Notes: generated by a model from the sequence alone, not told the origin. A stretch of 64,000 nt of DNA from Acidobacteria bacterium RIFCSPLOWO2_12_FULL_68_19 (GCA_001767525.1 MELF01000015.1:35650-99649), one strand, 5' to 3'. Shown: positions 51,041 to 59,889, counted from the stretch's first letter. Numbers and translations: made by a program.

Positions 51041-51643
51041 TCAGAACCGCGCCCACCCTTCCTCGGGTCGTCGCTCCAGCCAGGTGTAATAGGTGCTCGT
51101 GCCGATGATGTGACCGTCCATCGCCTTCTCGACATCCTCGCGCGAGGCGTTCGACGCCAATTTGAGCGTCGTGTCGAGCGCGTAGATCTTGAACTGATAG
51201 TGCAGCACGCCGGCGCCGGGCGGAGCGCACGGGGGACGGTAGCCGACGATCCCGCGGCCGCCCACCACCTGCCGGCTGCCGTCTGGCAGTTCGGCGCCGA
51301 CCGGCACCGCCTGGGGCACCTGCGTGGTGGACGCGGGGATGTTCCACCGCACCCAGAAGAACTCCTGCGTCATGCCGCCCATCGGGTGGTTGTCCGGCCC
51401 GTAGGCCGCCAGTACGAAGCTCACCGTCTCCTTGGGCGCGTTGGCCCACTGGAGCGGCGGCGACTCCCACTTCGCGCCGTCGGCGTAGCAACTGAATCGC
51501 AGCGGGAGCCGCGCACCGTCGGCGAACGCGCCGCTCGTCAGGCGCAGGCGGGGCGACTCAGGCGGCCGCGCGGCCTGCTGCTGCGCGGACACGAGGATCG
51601 TGCACAGGAGGGGGAGAGATACGGCGAGCCATCGCACCTGCAT
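51041..51643 (-). CDS. Exported YbhB/YbcL-type PEBP protein
   Basis: This 200-residue protein has a signal peptide ([20 protein letters not shown]) and a PEBP fold: [40 protein letters not shown], and [19 protein letters not shown] as the family PP-G-x-HxY motif. Such proteins bind phospholipid-like or phosphate ligands, and no enzymatic function is established. It lies downstream of a divergent MBL gene (51708) and upstream of the DUF6152-like gene at 50623. The two Cys may form a disulfide in the periplasm. Confidence 0.9.
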   Translation of the reverse strand: MQVRWLAVSLPLLCTILVSAQQQAARPPESPRLRLTSGAFADGARLPLRFSCYADGAKWESPPLQWANAPKETVSFVLAAYGPDNHPMGGMTQEFFWVRWNIPASTTQVPQAVPVGAELPDGSRQVVGGRGIVGYRPPCAPPGAGVLHYQFKIYALDTTLKLASNASREDVEKAMDGHIIGTSTYYTWLERRPEEGWARF

Positions 51644-51707
51644 ACACGCTCTCCTTTGGCGCGCGACTGTACCACAGGTCAACCGAAGTGGTATATCCTC
51701 TCGCGTG

Positions 51708-52733
51708 ATGTGTGGCCGATTCACGCCGTGGAATATTTCGCGGTGGGCGATGGCGTTCGCTGCCGCGCTCGGTGTGCTCGACACGCTGCCGTACGTGGCG
51801 TCCGGCTTCAAGGGGACCCTGCTGGCGCAGCAGCGTCCGTACGAGAACGTCCCGTTCGAGACGATCCAGATCCGGCCGAACGTGTACGTGATCCTTGGCG
51901 CCGGCGCCAACATCACCGCGCACGTCGGCGAAGACGGCATCGTCCTGGTCGACAGCGGGTCGGCCGCGATGGCCGACAAGGCGCTCGCGGCCGTCAAGGC
52001 GCTCAGCAATCGGCCAATCCGCTACATCATCAATACCAGCGCCGACGCGGATCACGTGGGCGGCAACGCGACGCTGGCCGGCGCCGGTCGATCGCTGATA
52101 GAGGACACGTTTGCCGACGACGAGCGGGCGGCGATCGTCGCGCACGAGAACGTGCTGCTGCGGCTGAGCACGCCTCCGAGCGGCGCCCCTCAGCTCCCGT
52201 CGGAGGCGTGGCCGACCGAGACGTTCACGTCCCGGTACCGGTCCGTCTACGTCAACGATGACGCCGTGCAGATGATTCGCCAGCCCGGCGCGCACTCCGA
52301 CGGCGATCTCCTGGTGCACTTCCGCCGCGCCGACGTGATCGTCACCGGCGACATCCTGGACTTGCGGCATTTCCCGGTCGTCGATACCGCCCGCGGCGGC
52401 TCGGTTCGGGGCGAGCTCGAGGCGCTCAACCGGCTCCTCGACCTGACCGTACCGCCGGTGCCGCAGGTGCTGAAGCCCGGACGCACGCTGCTCGTCCCGG
52501 GTCACGGCCGCGTCGCCGACTACAGCGAGCTCGTCGAGTACCGCGACATGCTGACGATCGTCCGCGACATCATCGCGGACATGGTGAAGAAGGGGATGAC
52601 GCTCGAGCAGGTGAAGGCGGCCAATCCAACCGCCGGTTACAGGGCGCGGTGGGGACGCGAGTCCGGACCGTGGACCACCGATATGTTCGTGGAAGCCGTC
52701 TATGACGACCTGACGAAGGCCCGGAAGTCGTGA
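51708..52733 (+). CDS. Exported MBL-fold protein with degraded zinc motif (second copy)
   Basis: This 341-residue paralogue of the 40278 product carries the motif [11 protein letters not shown], so the two His of HxH are Ser and Asp and only Asp-His remains. [35 protein letters not shown] and [20 protein letters not shown] match it closely. The N-terminus is a weak signal ([18 protein letters not shown]). The ATG at 51708 (or 51750) is uncertain because no ribosome site is clear; a TATATC ten bases upstream could be the -10 of a leaderless mRNA. Its stop overlaps the GTG of the next gene. Confidence 0.8.
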   Translation: MCGRFTPWNISRWAMAFAAALGVLDTLPYVASGFKGTLLAQQRPYENVPFETIQIRPNVYVILGAGANITAHVGEDGIVLVDSGSAAMADKALAAVKALSNRPIRYIINTSADADHVGGNATLAGAGRSLIEDTFADDERAAIVAHENVLLRLSTPPSGAPQLPSEAWPTETFTSRYRSVYVNDDAVQMIRQPGAHSDGDLLVHFRRADVIVTGDILDLRHFPVVDTARGGSVRGELEALNRLLDLTVPPVPQVLKPGRTLLVPGHGRVADYSELVEYRDMLTIVRDIIADMVKKGMTLEQVKAANPTAGYRARWGRESGPWTTDMFVEAVYDDLTKARKS

Positions 52734-53563
52734 ACGGCAGACGGTCGCTCCCACGGAACACCGAGGTACCAAGGCACCGAGGTGTCTTGTTTCAATTGAT
52801 CTCGGTGTCTCAGTGTCTCGGTGTTTCGTGGGGGATCGCGGCCGCGGTCACGCTGGCACTCTCGGCCGGTGCCAACGCGCAGGGGCGCGGTGCAGTCGCG
52901 GCCGCCTCGGCGCCGCGCGCGGCCGCGCCGATCGATCTCACGGGCCAGTGGGTGGCCATCATCTCGGAAGACTGGCGCTGGCGCATGGTCACGCCGTCGA
53001 AGGGCGACTTCCCCAGCATCCCGCTGAATCTCAAGGGTCAGGAAGCCGCCGAGACGTGGGATCCCGCCAGGGATGAAGCCTCCGGCGAACAGTGCCGGGC
53101 GTACGGCGCCCCCGGCCTCATGCGCGGACCGACGCGGCTTCGCCTCAGTTGGCTCGACGATGCGACCCTGAAGCTCGAGGCCGACTACGGCATGCAGACG
53201 CGCCTGTTCAGGTTTGGCGCGGCGCAGCCGGCGGGCCCGCGAACCTGGCAGGGCTCTACCCGGGCCGAATGGGTGATGACGGGAGCCGGCCGCGGCGAAC
53301 GGCGGTACGGCTATCTGAAGACGGTCACGACCAACCTGCGGCCGGGCTACTTGCGCAAGAACGGCGTGCCGTACAGCGCGAACACCGTCTTCACGGAGCA
53401 GTGGGACCTGCACGCCCAGCCGAATGGCGACCGCTATCTCGTGATCACCAACATCGTCGAGGATCCCGTGTATCTGCAGTCCCCGTGGATCACCGCGATT
53501 CACTTCAAGCAGGAGCCGGACGGCGGCAAGTGGGACCCGACCCCGTGCGACGCGAGGTTCTGA
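52730..53563 (+). CDS. Exported protein of the EHWHLRM/KGDY family (copy B)
   Basis: This 277-residue paralogue of the 39353 product has DLTGQWVAIISEDWRWRMVT, PSKGDFPSIPL, WDPARDEASGEQCRAYGAPG, MQTRLFRFGA, VVTTNLRPGYLRKNGVPY-like (TVTTNLRPGYLRKNGVPY) and WDPTPC blocks. The first 35 residues ([27 protein letters not shown]) read through the CACCGAG hairpin; the likely signal segment is IAAAVTLALSAGANAQ. The GTG start overlaps the upstream stop (GTGA), so coupling is plausible, but a later start is possible. The function is unknown. Confidence 0.78.
   Translation: MNGRRSLPRNTEVPRHRGVLFQLISVSQCLGVSWGIAAAVTLALSAGANAQGRGAVAAASAPRAAAPIDLTGQWVAIISEDWRWRMVTPSKGDFPSIPLNLKGQEAAETWDPARDEASGEQCRAYGAPGLMRGPTRLRLSWLDDATLKLEADYGMQTRLFRFGAAQPAGPRTWQGSTRAEWVMTGAGRGERRYGYLKTVTTNLRPGYLRKNGVPYSANTVFTEQWDLHAQPNGDRYLVITNIVEDPVYLQSPWITAIHFKQEPDGGKWDPTPCDARF
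52756..52830. repeat. CACCGAG hairpin at a gene junction, coding on the plus strand
   Basis: ACACCGAGGTACCAAGGCAC with CGAGGTG (52759-52785) and then TCTCGGTGTCTCAGTGTCTC with GGTGTTTCG (52799-52828) form an imperfect hairpin of about 25 bases. It lies between the MBL gene stop and the signal sequence of the next gene, inside the open frame of the latter. The same phrase occurs at 8100 and 11190. Confidence 0.75.
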
Positions 53564-53566
53564 TCA

Positions 53567-53592
53567 GCCGGTAGGTGGTAGCCGGTAGTGGA
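53567..53592. repeat. CCGGTAGGTGGTAG phrase after a stop codon
   Basis: Directly after the TGA at 53561-53563 come CAGCCGGTAGGTGGTAG and CCGGTAGTGG, the phrase also seen at 3999, 4180 and 40278. Only about ten bases separate it from the start of the next gene at 53602. Confidence 0.7.
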
Positions 53593-53601
53593 GAATTGGC
53601 C

Positions 53602-54600
53602 ATGAATCGACGGGTTGCCATCGTATTCGGGGCGGTGCTCGCAGTTGTCACGCCGGCGGCGGCGCAGACGGAGCTGACCGGCACGTACCTCCCGCTCATG
53701 CACGAGGACTACATCGAGCGCGGGCCCGGGTCGTTCCTCGGCGACTTCACGGGGATGCCGCTCACCGACGAGGGGCGGGCCAAGGCGCTGCTCTACACGT
53801 CGAACCAGCCGTCGACGTACGAACGCCAGTGTGTCGCCCAGTCCCCTGGGGTGTTCCAGTACCGGCCGGTGGTGATGCGGATCTGGAAGGAGTTCGATCC
53901 CGAGGGACGCGTGCTCGCCTGGGTGATCGGCGGCGACTACCTCCGCGGCGACATCCGCATCTGGATGGACGGCCGCCCGCGCCCGTCGGTCAACGCCCAG
54001 CACGTCGACGGCGGCTTCTCGACCGGCGTATGGGCGGGCGACACGCTGACCGTCCGGGTGACGCACGCCAAGACCGCCTGGATCCGGCGCGGCGTCGGCA
54101 TTCCGGGCAGCGACTTCACGACCATCACCATGCACCTGACGCGCCGCGCCGACCTGCTGACGATCACGACGATCCAAGAGGACCCCTATTACCTGACCGA
54201 GCCGCACGTCGTCAGCCGCGTCTTCCAACTGAACCCTCGGGCGACCGATGGAACGCGGCAGGCGTGCAACACGGCCAACGAAATTCCGACGCTCGAGGAC
54301 ACCGGCGACGTGCCGCACTACTTTCCGGGCCGTAATCCCGAGGAGGACTTCATGGTCCGTACCTTCAACGTGCCGAAGGAAGCGGCCATGGGGTACGCGG
54401 AGACGCTCTATCCCGAGTACCGTAAGAAGCTGAAGGACGTGTATGCGCCGCCGGCGGCCTGCTGGGATCGCGCGCCCGGGTACTGCTGCGGCTGGATCGA
54501 GCGGCAGGGACTGCCGGGCGGCGCGCCGAACCTCACGTGCAACGACGGCGGCTTCGCCGAACTCGGCCCGCGCGGCCGACGAAGAGCGACCGATCGCTAG
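53602..54600 (+). CDS. Exported WMDGRP-family protein (long subtype, divergent)
   Basis: This 332-residue secreted protein has a signal peptide (MNRRVAIVFGAVLAVVTPAA), then ELTGTYLPLMHEDYIERGPG, VMRIWKEFDPEGRVLAWVIG, RIWMDGRPRPSVNAQHVDGG, GDTLTVRVTHAKTAWIRRGV, DVPHYFPGRNPEEDFMVRTF and a Cys-rich end (CWDRAPGYCCGWIERQ). It keeps the IWMDGRP and VPHYFPG blocks of the 41348 product but differs elsewhere. The C-terminus overlaps the next gene by 158 bases. The function is unknown. Confidence 0.8.
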   Translation: MNRRVAIVFGAVLAVVTPAAAQTELTGTYLPLMHEDYIERGPGSFLGDFTGMPLTDEGRAKALLYTSNQPSTYERQCVAQSPGVFQYRPVVMRIWKEFDPEGRVLAWVIGGDYLRGDIRIWMDGRPRPSVNAQHVDGGFSTGVWAGDTLTVRVTHAKTAWIRRGVGIPGSDFTTITMHLTRRADLLTITTIQEDPYYLTEPHVVSRVFQLNPRATDGTRQACNTANEIPTLEDTGDVPHYFPGRNPEEDFMVRTFNVPKEAAMGYAETLYPEYRKKLKDVYAPPAACWDRAPGYCCGWIERQGLPGGAPNLTCNDGGFAELGPRGRRRATDR

Positions 54601-56752
54601 CGCCGTCGTCCTCGTTGCCGCCCTGAGCCTGCTGCCATTCGCCCCGGCGCGCCTGTTCGCGCAGGAGGCGGCGCCGCCGGCGCTGCGCGTCGGCTCCATC
54701 GCCGGCACCCTCACCATCGACGGACTGCTCGGCGAGCCGGCATGGGCGGCGGCCGACCTCGCCGACGCCTTCACGCAGACGGAGCCGGCCGAGGGCATGC
54801 CCGCCACGTTTCGCACGAGCGTCCGCGTGCTGGCGGGTCAGGGATTCCTCGTCATCGGCGTCGTGTGCGATGACGACCCGGACGGCATCGTCGGCTTCAG
54901 CGTCAACCGCGATGCCGGCCTCCAATCGGAGGACCACGTCCGAATCGTGCTCGGCCCGTTCCTCGACGGACGGTCGGGGTACGTGTTCGCCGTCAACCCG
55001 AGAGGCGCCCGGTACGACAGCGTGGTCAATCCGGGCGGAGACTCGGAAAACGCCGATTGGGACGGCATCTGGGAGGCCGCGGCGGTACGGACGTCCGAGG
55101 GTTGGAGCACCGAGATCCGCATCCCGATCCGCACGCTCAGCTTCAGGCCCGGGCTGCACCAGTGGCACTTCAACGTGCAGCGGCGCATCCAGCGGCTGCT
55201 CGAAACAGATCGATGGGCGTCGCCGGCGCGCCAGTACCGCGTGACGCAGACGAGCCGCTCCGGCCTGCTGACCGACTTGCCGGAGTTCGCGCTCGGTCGC
55301 GGCCTCGATGTGCGGCCCGGCGTCATCGTCGGCGGCGGCCTGCCGGCGCCGGGCGCGCCACTGGACGGCCGGTTCCGGCCGAGCCTCGACATCACGCAGC
55401 GCCTCGGCGCCAACGTGACCGCGTCGTTCACGGCGAACACCGACTTCGCGGAAACGGAGGTCGATACCCGGCAGACGAATCTCACGCGCTTTCCGCTGCT
55501 CTTTCCGGAGAAGCGCACGTTCTTCCTCGAAGGGCTCGACATCTTTCAGTTCGGCCCGCTCGTCAACCGAGACGTCATTCCGTTCTTCAGCCGGCGCGTC
55601 GGCCTGGTTGGCGGCCGCGAGGTTCCCCTCCTCGGCGGCGCCAAGGTCAACGGCCGCGTCGCGAACACGAACTTCGGCGGACTCGTGGTCGCCACCGACG
55701 AGCGTCCGGACGTCGGTGCGCCGCGCGCAACGATGGCCGTGGCGCGCGTCAAGCAGAACCTGTGGCGGGAGTCGTACGTCGGGGTGCTCGCCACGGCGGG
55801 GGATCCGCTCGGGCGCAGCGGAAGCTGGCTCGTCGGGACCGACTTCACCTACGCGACCTCGTCCTTTCTCGGCGACAAGAATCTCACCGTCGCCGCCTGG
55901 GGCCTCGTGACGAAGCGCAACGGCTTGCACGGCGACACCGCCTCGTATGCGTTCAAGATCGACTACCCGAACGATCAATGGGATGCGCGGCTCTGGTACA
56001 AGCGGATCGGGCGCGACTTCGATCCGTCGCTCGGCTTCGTGCCGCGCCGGGGAGCGCAGATCTGGAATCCGTCGCTGACGAACCGCACGCGTCTGCTGCG
56101 CGGCCCGATCCAGGAGATGAGCTACGGCTTCAATCCCTACATCGGCACCGACCTGTCGGGACGGTGGGACACCTACGACGCGCAGATCCACTTGCTCAAC
56201 TGGCGGTTCCGGAGCGGCGACCGCGTGCAGGTGATGCTCGTTCCAGCGGGAGACCGGCCGGCGTCCCCCTTCGAGATCTCCCGGGGCGTCGTCGTCTCAC
56301 CCGGTCCTTATCAGTGGGTGCGGCGCTCGGTCGGCGCGACTACGGCGCAGAAGCGGCGCTTCTCCACGTCGCTGACGTGGTCGACCGGCAGCTTCTACGA
56401 CGGCGAGCTCGATCAGTACGAGTGGGGCTGGGTGTGGAATCCGAGACCGCTCCTGACGGTCGAACTCACCAGCGAGCGGAATCGCGCGCGCCTGGCGCGC
56501 GGGCGCTTCACCGAGCAGCTCCTGGGCGCGCGGCTCCGGGTGAATGTCTCGCCCGACCTGTCGGTCACGAGCTACGCGCAGTACGACACGGACAGCGAGT
56601 CGGTCGGCGTCAACACACGGCTTCGCTGGACCTTCCTGCCGATTGCCGACCTGTTCGTCGTCTACAACCACAACGTGCGGTCGCTCGCCAACCGGTGGCA
56701 GCTCGACTCGAATCAGCTGCTGGTCAAACTCCAGTACACATGGCGGCGGTGA
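54443..56752 (+). CDS. DUF5916/CBM9-like outer-membrane protein with an unusual start
   Basis: This 769-residue frame's signal-like segment appears only at about residues 54-73 (AVVLVAALSLLPFAPARLFA). It then has a CBM9-type domain (IAGTLTIDGLLGEPAWAAAD, GYVFAVNPRGARYD) and a barrel-like C-terminal domain (TANTDFAETEVDTRQTNLTR, FPEKRTFFLEGLDIFQFGPL) of the DUF5916 type. Between 54443 and the signal segment there is no other in-frame ATG, GTG or TTG, so ATG 54443, with AAGGA five bases upstream, is the only usual start. It overlaps the upstream gene. The barrel ends LLVKLQYTWRR. The function is unknown. Confidence 0.8.
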   Translation: MRRRRPAGIARPGTAAAGSSGRDCRAARRTSRATTAASPNSARAADEERPIASAVVLVAALSLLPFAPARLFAQEAAPPALRVGSIAGTLTIDGLLGEPAWAAADLADAFTQTEPAEGMPATFRTSVRVLAGQGFLVIGVVCDDDPDGIVGFSVNRDAGLQSEDHVRIVLGPFLDGRSGYVFAVNPRGARYDSVVNPGGDSENADWDGIWEAAAVRTSEGWSTEIRIPIRTLSFRPGLHQWHFNVQRRIQRLLETDRWASPARQYRVTQTSRSGLLTDLPEFALGRGLDVRPGVIVGGGLPAPGAPLDGRFRPSLDITQRLGANVTASFTANTDFAETEVDTRQTNLTRFPLLFPEKRTFFLEGLDIFQFGPLVNRDVIPFFSRRVGLVGGREVPLLGGAKVNGRVANTNFGGLVVATDERPDVGAPRATMAVARVKQNLWRESYVGVLATAGDPLGRSGSWLVGTDFTYATSSFLGDKNLTVAAWGLVTKRNGLHGDTASYAFKIDYPNDQWDARLWYKRIGRDFDPSLGFVPRRGAQIWNPSLTNRTRLLRGPIQEMSYGFNPYIGTDLSGRWDTYDAQIHLLNWRFRSGDRVQVMLVPAGDRPASPFEISRGVVVSPGPYQWVRRSVGATTAQKRRFSTSLTWSTGSFYDGELDQYEWGWVWNPRPLLTVELTSERNRARLARGRFTEQLLGARLRVNVSPDLSVTSYAQYDTDSESVGVNTRLRWTFLPIADLFVVYNHNVRSLANRWQLDSNQLLVKLQYTWRR

Positions 56753-56761
56753 CGCCCCGAG

Positions 56762-56791
56762 TTGACAGCGCGATCCGTTCGGCCTTAGGGT
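56762..56791 (+). promoter_or_regulatory. Promoter upstream of the DUF6152-like gene at 56895
   Basis: TTGACA (56762-56767) is followed after 18 bases by TAGGGT (56786-56791), or after 17 by TTAGGG. The -10 resembles the TAGGCT of the promoter at 20276. The leader would be about 97 bases. Confidence 0.5.
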
Positions 56792-56894
56792 TCCACTCGA
56801 CGTCCGGCAAGACGGAGACGCGTCATGTTACGGCGTGCAATCGATCCCGGACCGGGCGGAAGAATACGCGACGCCCTGACGGGCGGAGGGAGCC

Positions 56895-57293
56895 ATGAAG
56901 ACAGCGAGCGTGACCTGCGCGGCGGCGTGTGCGCTCCTTGCGGCCTGGCCGGCCGCGGCCCATCATTCCTTTGTCACTGAATACGACGGCACCAAGCCCG
57001 TATCGGTCACCGGCACGGTGCGAAAGGTCGAGTGGAAGAATCCTCACATCTGGTTCTATGTCGACGTGAAGGACGAGCGCGGCAGGGTCACGACGTGGGG
57101 ATTCTCCGGGGCGCCGCCGGCATTTCTCCAGCGGAGGGGCATCCCGAGAGACGTCCTGAAGCCGGGAGACATCATCAGGGTGGATGGCTTCAGGGCCCGC
57201 GACGGATCGAACAACGCCTCCGGCGGCAAGGTGACGTTGGCGGACGGGCGCAGCGTGTTCACGGCGGCGCCCGAGGATCTGCGCCCGAACTAG
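56895..57293 (+). CDS. Exported DUF6152-like protein (copy 6)
   Basis: This 132-residue protein has a signal peptide (MKTASVTCAAACALLAAWPA), mature start HHSFVTEYDGTKPVSVTG, then VEWKNPHIWFYVDVKDERGR, VTTWGFSGAPPAFLQRRG and GDIIRVDGFRARDGSNNASG. A GGAGGGAGCC site precedes the ATG. The gene lies nine bases upstream of a WMDGRP/LVIDTVG-superfamily gene (57302), so the two families are co-transcribed here as at 44827/45284. The function is unknown. Confidence 0.85.
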   Translation: MKTASVTCAAACALLAAWPAAAHHSFVTEYDGTKPVSVTGTVRKVEWKNPHIWFYVDVKDERGRVTTWGFSGAPPAFLQRRGIPRDVLKPGDIIRVDGFRARDGSNNASGGKVTLADGRSVFTAAPEDLRPN

Positions 57294-57301
57294 GCCGCCA
57301 C

Positions 57302-58096
57302 ATGACCCGACTTTGCCTGGTTGCGGCCGCCGCGCTCGTCTGCGCCTGCTCGACCGCTCGGGCTCCCGCGCCCACCGGACCGGCCGTGCCGCGGACCGCC
57401 GACGGCAAGCCGGACTTCACGGGCATCTGGGCGGGCCCTGGCTTCGTGCACACCGGCGACCCGGACACCGACACGCCGCAGGTGCGCCTGTATACCGAGT
57501 CCGGCATGGCGCCAATCAAGCCCGGCGCGCGCACCCTGCTTTACCGCCCGCATGCGAAGAACGTTCTCATCGACGACCCGACGGCGGTGTGCCTTCCGAA
57601 CGGACTGACGCGGCAGATTCCGTCGCCGTACGCGCAGCAGTGGATTCAGACACCCACTCAGCTCGTGATTCTCTACGAGTACATGCACTTCTTCCGCGTC
57701 ATTCCGTTCGGCCTCGCGAACCGCCCGCACGCCGCCGACATCGAGCCGACCTACATGGGCGACTCCATCGCCTGGTGGGAAGACGAGATGCTCGTCATCG
57801 ACACGGTCGGGCTGAAGGAGTGGATGCTCGATGCCTACCATCCGGACGATGGCGGATCGCGGTGGCACAGCGACGGGATGCACGTCGTGGAGCGCCTGCG
57901 CTTCACCGACGCGACCAACGTCGCCTACGACGTGACGATCGACGATCCAGCCATCTTCGAGCGGCCGTGGGTCGAGCACTGGACGATGCAGCTCAAACCG
58001 GCCTGGAAGATCCTCGAGTTCATCTGCGAGGAGAACAACAGGTGCCAGCTGGGGAACTGCACGGCCGCCGACGTACAGCAGTCGGCGGCCCGATGA
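57302..58096 (+). CDS. Exported LVIDTVG-family lipoprotein-like protein
   Basis: This 264-residue protein has an N-terminus MTRLCLVAAAALVCACSTAR that could be a lipobox (V-C-A-C). It has the family blocks TADGKPDFTGIWAGPGFVH, YTESGMAPIKPG, VCLPNGLTRQIPSPYAQQWI, MLVIDTVGLKEWMLDAYHPD, MHVVERLRFTDATNVAYDVT, DDPAIFERPW and FICEENNRCQLGNC. It is most like the LVIDTVG subtype. The gene converges on a methyltransferase gene across a seven-base gap. The function is unknown. Confidence 0.8.
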   Translation: MTRLCLVAAAALVCACSTARAPAPTGPAVPRTADGKPDFTGIWAGPGFVHTGDPDTDTPQVRLYTESGMAPIKPGARTLLYRPHAKNVLIDDPTAVCLPNGLTRQIPSPYAQQWIQTPTQLVILYEYMHFFRVIPFGLANRPHAADIEPTYMGDSIAWWEDEMLVIDTVGLKEWMLDAYHPDDGGSRWHSDGMHVVERLRFTDATNVAYDVTIDDPAIFERPWVEHWTMQLKPAWKILEFICEENNRCQLGNCTAADVQQSAAR

Positions 58097-58103
58097 AGCC
58101 CTC

Positions 58104-58913
58104 TCAGCGCGTGGCGGTGAAGGCGCCGCCGCTGCCGCCCTTGATCGTCCCTTTGATGGCGTTGCCTTCGACCTGTCCGGTGTAGGTGGTGTTGCCCGCG
58201 GTAAAGGTGACCTCGGTCCCGCGAAGGCGGCCGTTCGTGATCGTGTCCGAACCGAGGGTGCCCGACAGCACCTGGAAACGCTGCTTCAGCACCAGCTGGC
58301 TCTGTCCGACCTTCCACGTCCCCTCGACCTTGGCCGGGATGATCCAGAGCAGCGCCGTGCACCAGGCCGAGCAGTCGCCGCTGATCGTCTGCGTCTCGTC
58401 GGCCTCCCAGTCCTCCATCGTGAACGTGTTCGACACGACCCGCGTGCCTGGCTTGAGATCGAGCAGCGTCGGCCGGAGCTTCATGTTGATCGACGGCAGC
58501 AGGAACATCGTGATGACGTTCGCCTTCGACAGGTCGACCGTGAAGAGATCCGCCTCCTGGAACGTCGCACGGTTCGATACGTCGGCGGTCTGGGCGTTGC
58601 GGCGCGAGAGCTCGACCATCTTCGGGTTGTACTCGATGCCCGTGGCGCGGGCGCCGCGCCTGGCGGCGGTAATCACGGTGCGTCCGTCGCCCGACCCGAG
58701 ATCCATCACGAAGTCCTGCGGCGTCACCTTGGCCATGTCGAGCATCTTGTCGACCAGCGGCTGCGGCGTCGGCACCCAGACGACGTCCTTGCCGGCCTGG
58801 CCGACCTGCGGCTCGAACGGTTTCTCGGCGGTCTGCTGCGCGGAGGCCGGCAGCGCCAGCACCAGCAACGCGGCGGCGAGCATCCACGAACGGCATGCAC
58901 AACGGTCGGTCAT
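58104..58913 (-). CDS. Exported class I SAM-dependent methyltransferase
   Basis: This 269-residue protein combines a signal peptide (MTDRCACRSWMLAAALLVLA, then LPASAQQ) with a class I methyltransferase fold: VWVPTPQPLVDKMLDMAKVT, the SAM motif FVMDLGSGDGRTVITAARRG, GIEYNPKMVELSRRNA, ATFQEADLF and FLLPSINMKLRPTL. The C-terminal 80 residues (QRFQVLSGTLGSDTITNGRL) form a beta domain. GGAG lies seven bases before ATG 58913. Methyltransferases are usually cytosolic because they need SAM, so an exported one is odd; the signal could also be a membrane anchor. Confidence 0.85.
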   Translation of the reverse strand: MTDRCACRSWMLAAALLVLALPASAQQTAEKPFEPQVGQAGKDVVWVPTPQPLVDKMLDMAKVTPQDFVMDLGSGDGRTVITAARRGARATGIEYNPKMVELSRRNAQTADVSNRATFQEADLFTVDLSKANVITMFLLPSINMKLRPTLLDLKPGTRVVSNTFTMEDWEADETQTISGDCSAWCTALLWIIPAKVEGTWKVGQSQLVLKQRFQVLSGTLGSDTITNGRLRGTEVTFTAGNTTYTGQVEGNAIKGTIKGGSGGAFTATR

Positions 58914-58954
58914 CAGTTGTCTCCTGGTCATGAAGGGGACCCGTATTATATCGG

Positions 58955-59869
58955 TCACCGGGGCGGCACCTGAATCAGCCTCTGCCCGGACGTGCTCTCG
59001 GTGGCTCCGCGCGGCATCGGGACGCTGGGCCGCGGGAGCGACTTCATCCGGGCGATGTATTCGGGGTACATCGTCGCCGGGCCGCCCAGCCGCGCTTCGT
59101 AGGGGGTCGCGAAGTCGTCGGCCAACGCCGGATTGAGACCCGGGAGCAGGCTCGTGCCGGGGAGGAAGTGCGGCACCGTGCCTCGCTCCACGGCGGTCTC
59201 GGTCGCTTCCTCACAGGGGTAGGGCCACATCCGCATCGCCGGATCGTATTCCCACATCATCGTCGTGCGGATGTACGGCTCGGCCAGGTACACCGGGTCG
59301 TAGACGATGACGGTCGCCTGCAGGTAGTCGCCCATCCGGCGGTAGCGGGTGCGGATGACCGACCGGTCGCTCCGCATCTGTCCCGAACGGCGGATGTAGG
59401 ACTCCTTCAGGTGCGTCGTCGTGACCACGAGCGTGTCGCCGTCCCACTCGCCGGTGGAAAAACCGCCCCAGGTGTGCACCGCGTGCTCGGGCGGTCGGGG
59501 ACGGCCGTCCATCCAGATGCTGATCCGCTGCTCCATCTGATTGATCTGGCCGTGATATGCGACTACCTTCTGCGTGGCCCGATCGATCTCGGGCCGGATA
59601 TGGATCTGCGAGAGGACGCCTTCGAGCGAGAACTCCCACGGATGCGGGCGGCACACCCATTCGGCCACGTCGAACTCCTCCGGCGACCAACTGTCGGCGC
59701 GCCACCGCCCTTCCGGCCCGAGCGGCAGGCCCGCGGCATCGCCGGTCATGCCGCTGCCGTCCTCGTTGCGCGGGAGCGGCCACCACGGCCCGGAGATGTC
59801 GCGCTGCGCGAGCAGCGGCTGGACAGCGCACGAGACGAACGCAACGAGCAGCACGAAACGAGGCGCCAT
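58955..59869 (-). CDS. Exported WMDGRP-family protein (long subtype, copy B)
   Basis: This 304-residue secreted protein is a close paralogue of the 41348 product: RDISGPWWPLPRNEDGSGMT, EGRWRADSWSPEEFDVAEWV, CRPHPWEFSLEG, SIWMDGRPRPPEHAVHTWGG, TLVVTTTHLKESYIRRSG and GTVPHFLPGTSLLPGLNPAL. The ATG at 59869 gives a good signal peptide (MAPRFVLLVAFVSCAVQPLL). No ribosome site is clear, and an AT-rich CATATT lies four bases upstream. A 9-bp hairpin precedes the gene. The function is unknown. Confidence 0.82.
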   Translation of the reverse strand: MAPRFVLLVAFVSCAVQPLLAQRDISGPWWPLPRNEDGSGMTGDAAGLPLGPEGRWRADSWSPEEFDVAEWVCRPHPWEFSLEGVLSQIHIRPEIDRATQKVVAYHGQINQMEQRISIWMDGRPRPPEHAVHTWGGFSTGEWDGDTLVVTTTHLKESYIRRSGQMRSDRSVIRTRYRRMGDYLQATVIVYDPVYLAEPYIRTTMMWEYDPAMRMWPYPCEEATETAVERGTVPHFLPGTSLLPGLNPALADDFATPYEARLGGPATMYPEYIARMKSLPRPSVPMPRGATESTSGQRLIQVPPR

Positions 59870-59889
59870 GTGAAATATGCGGAGGGCGA

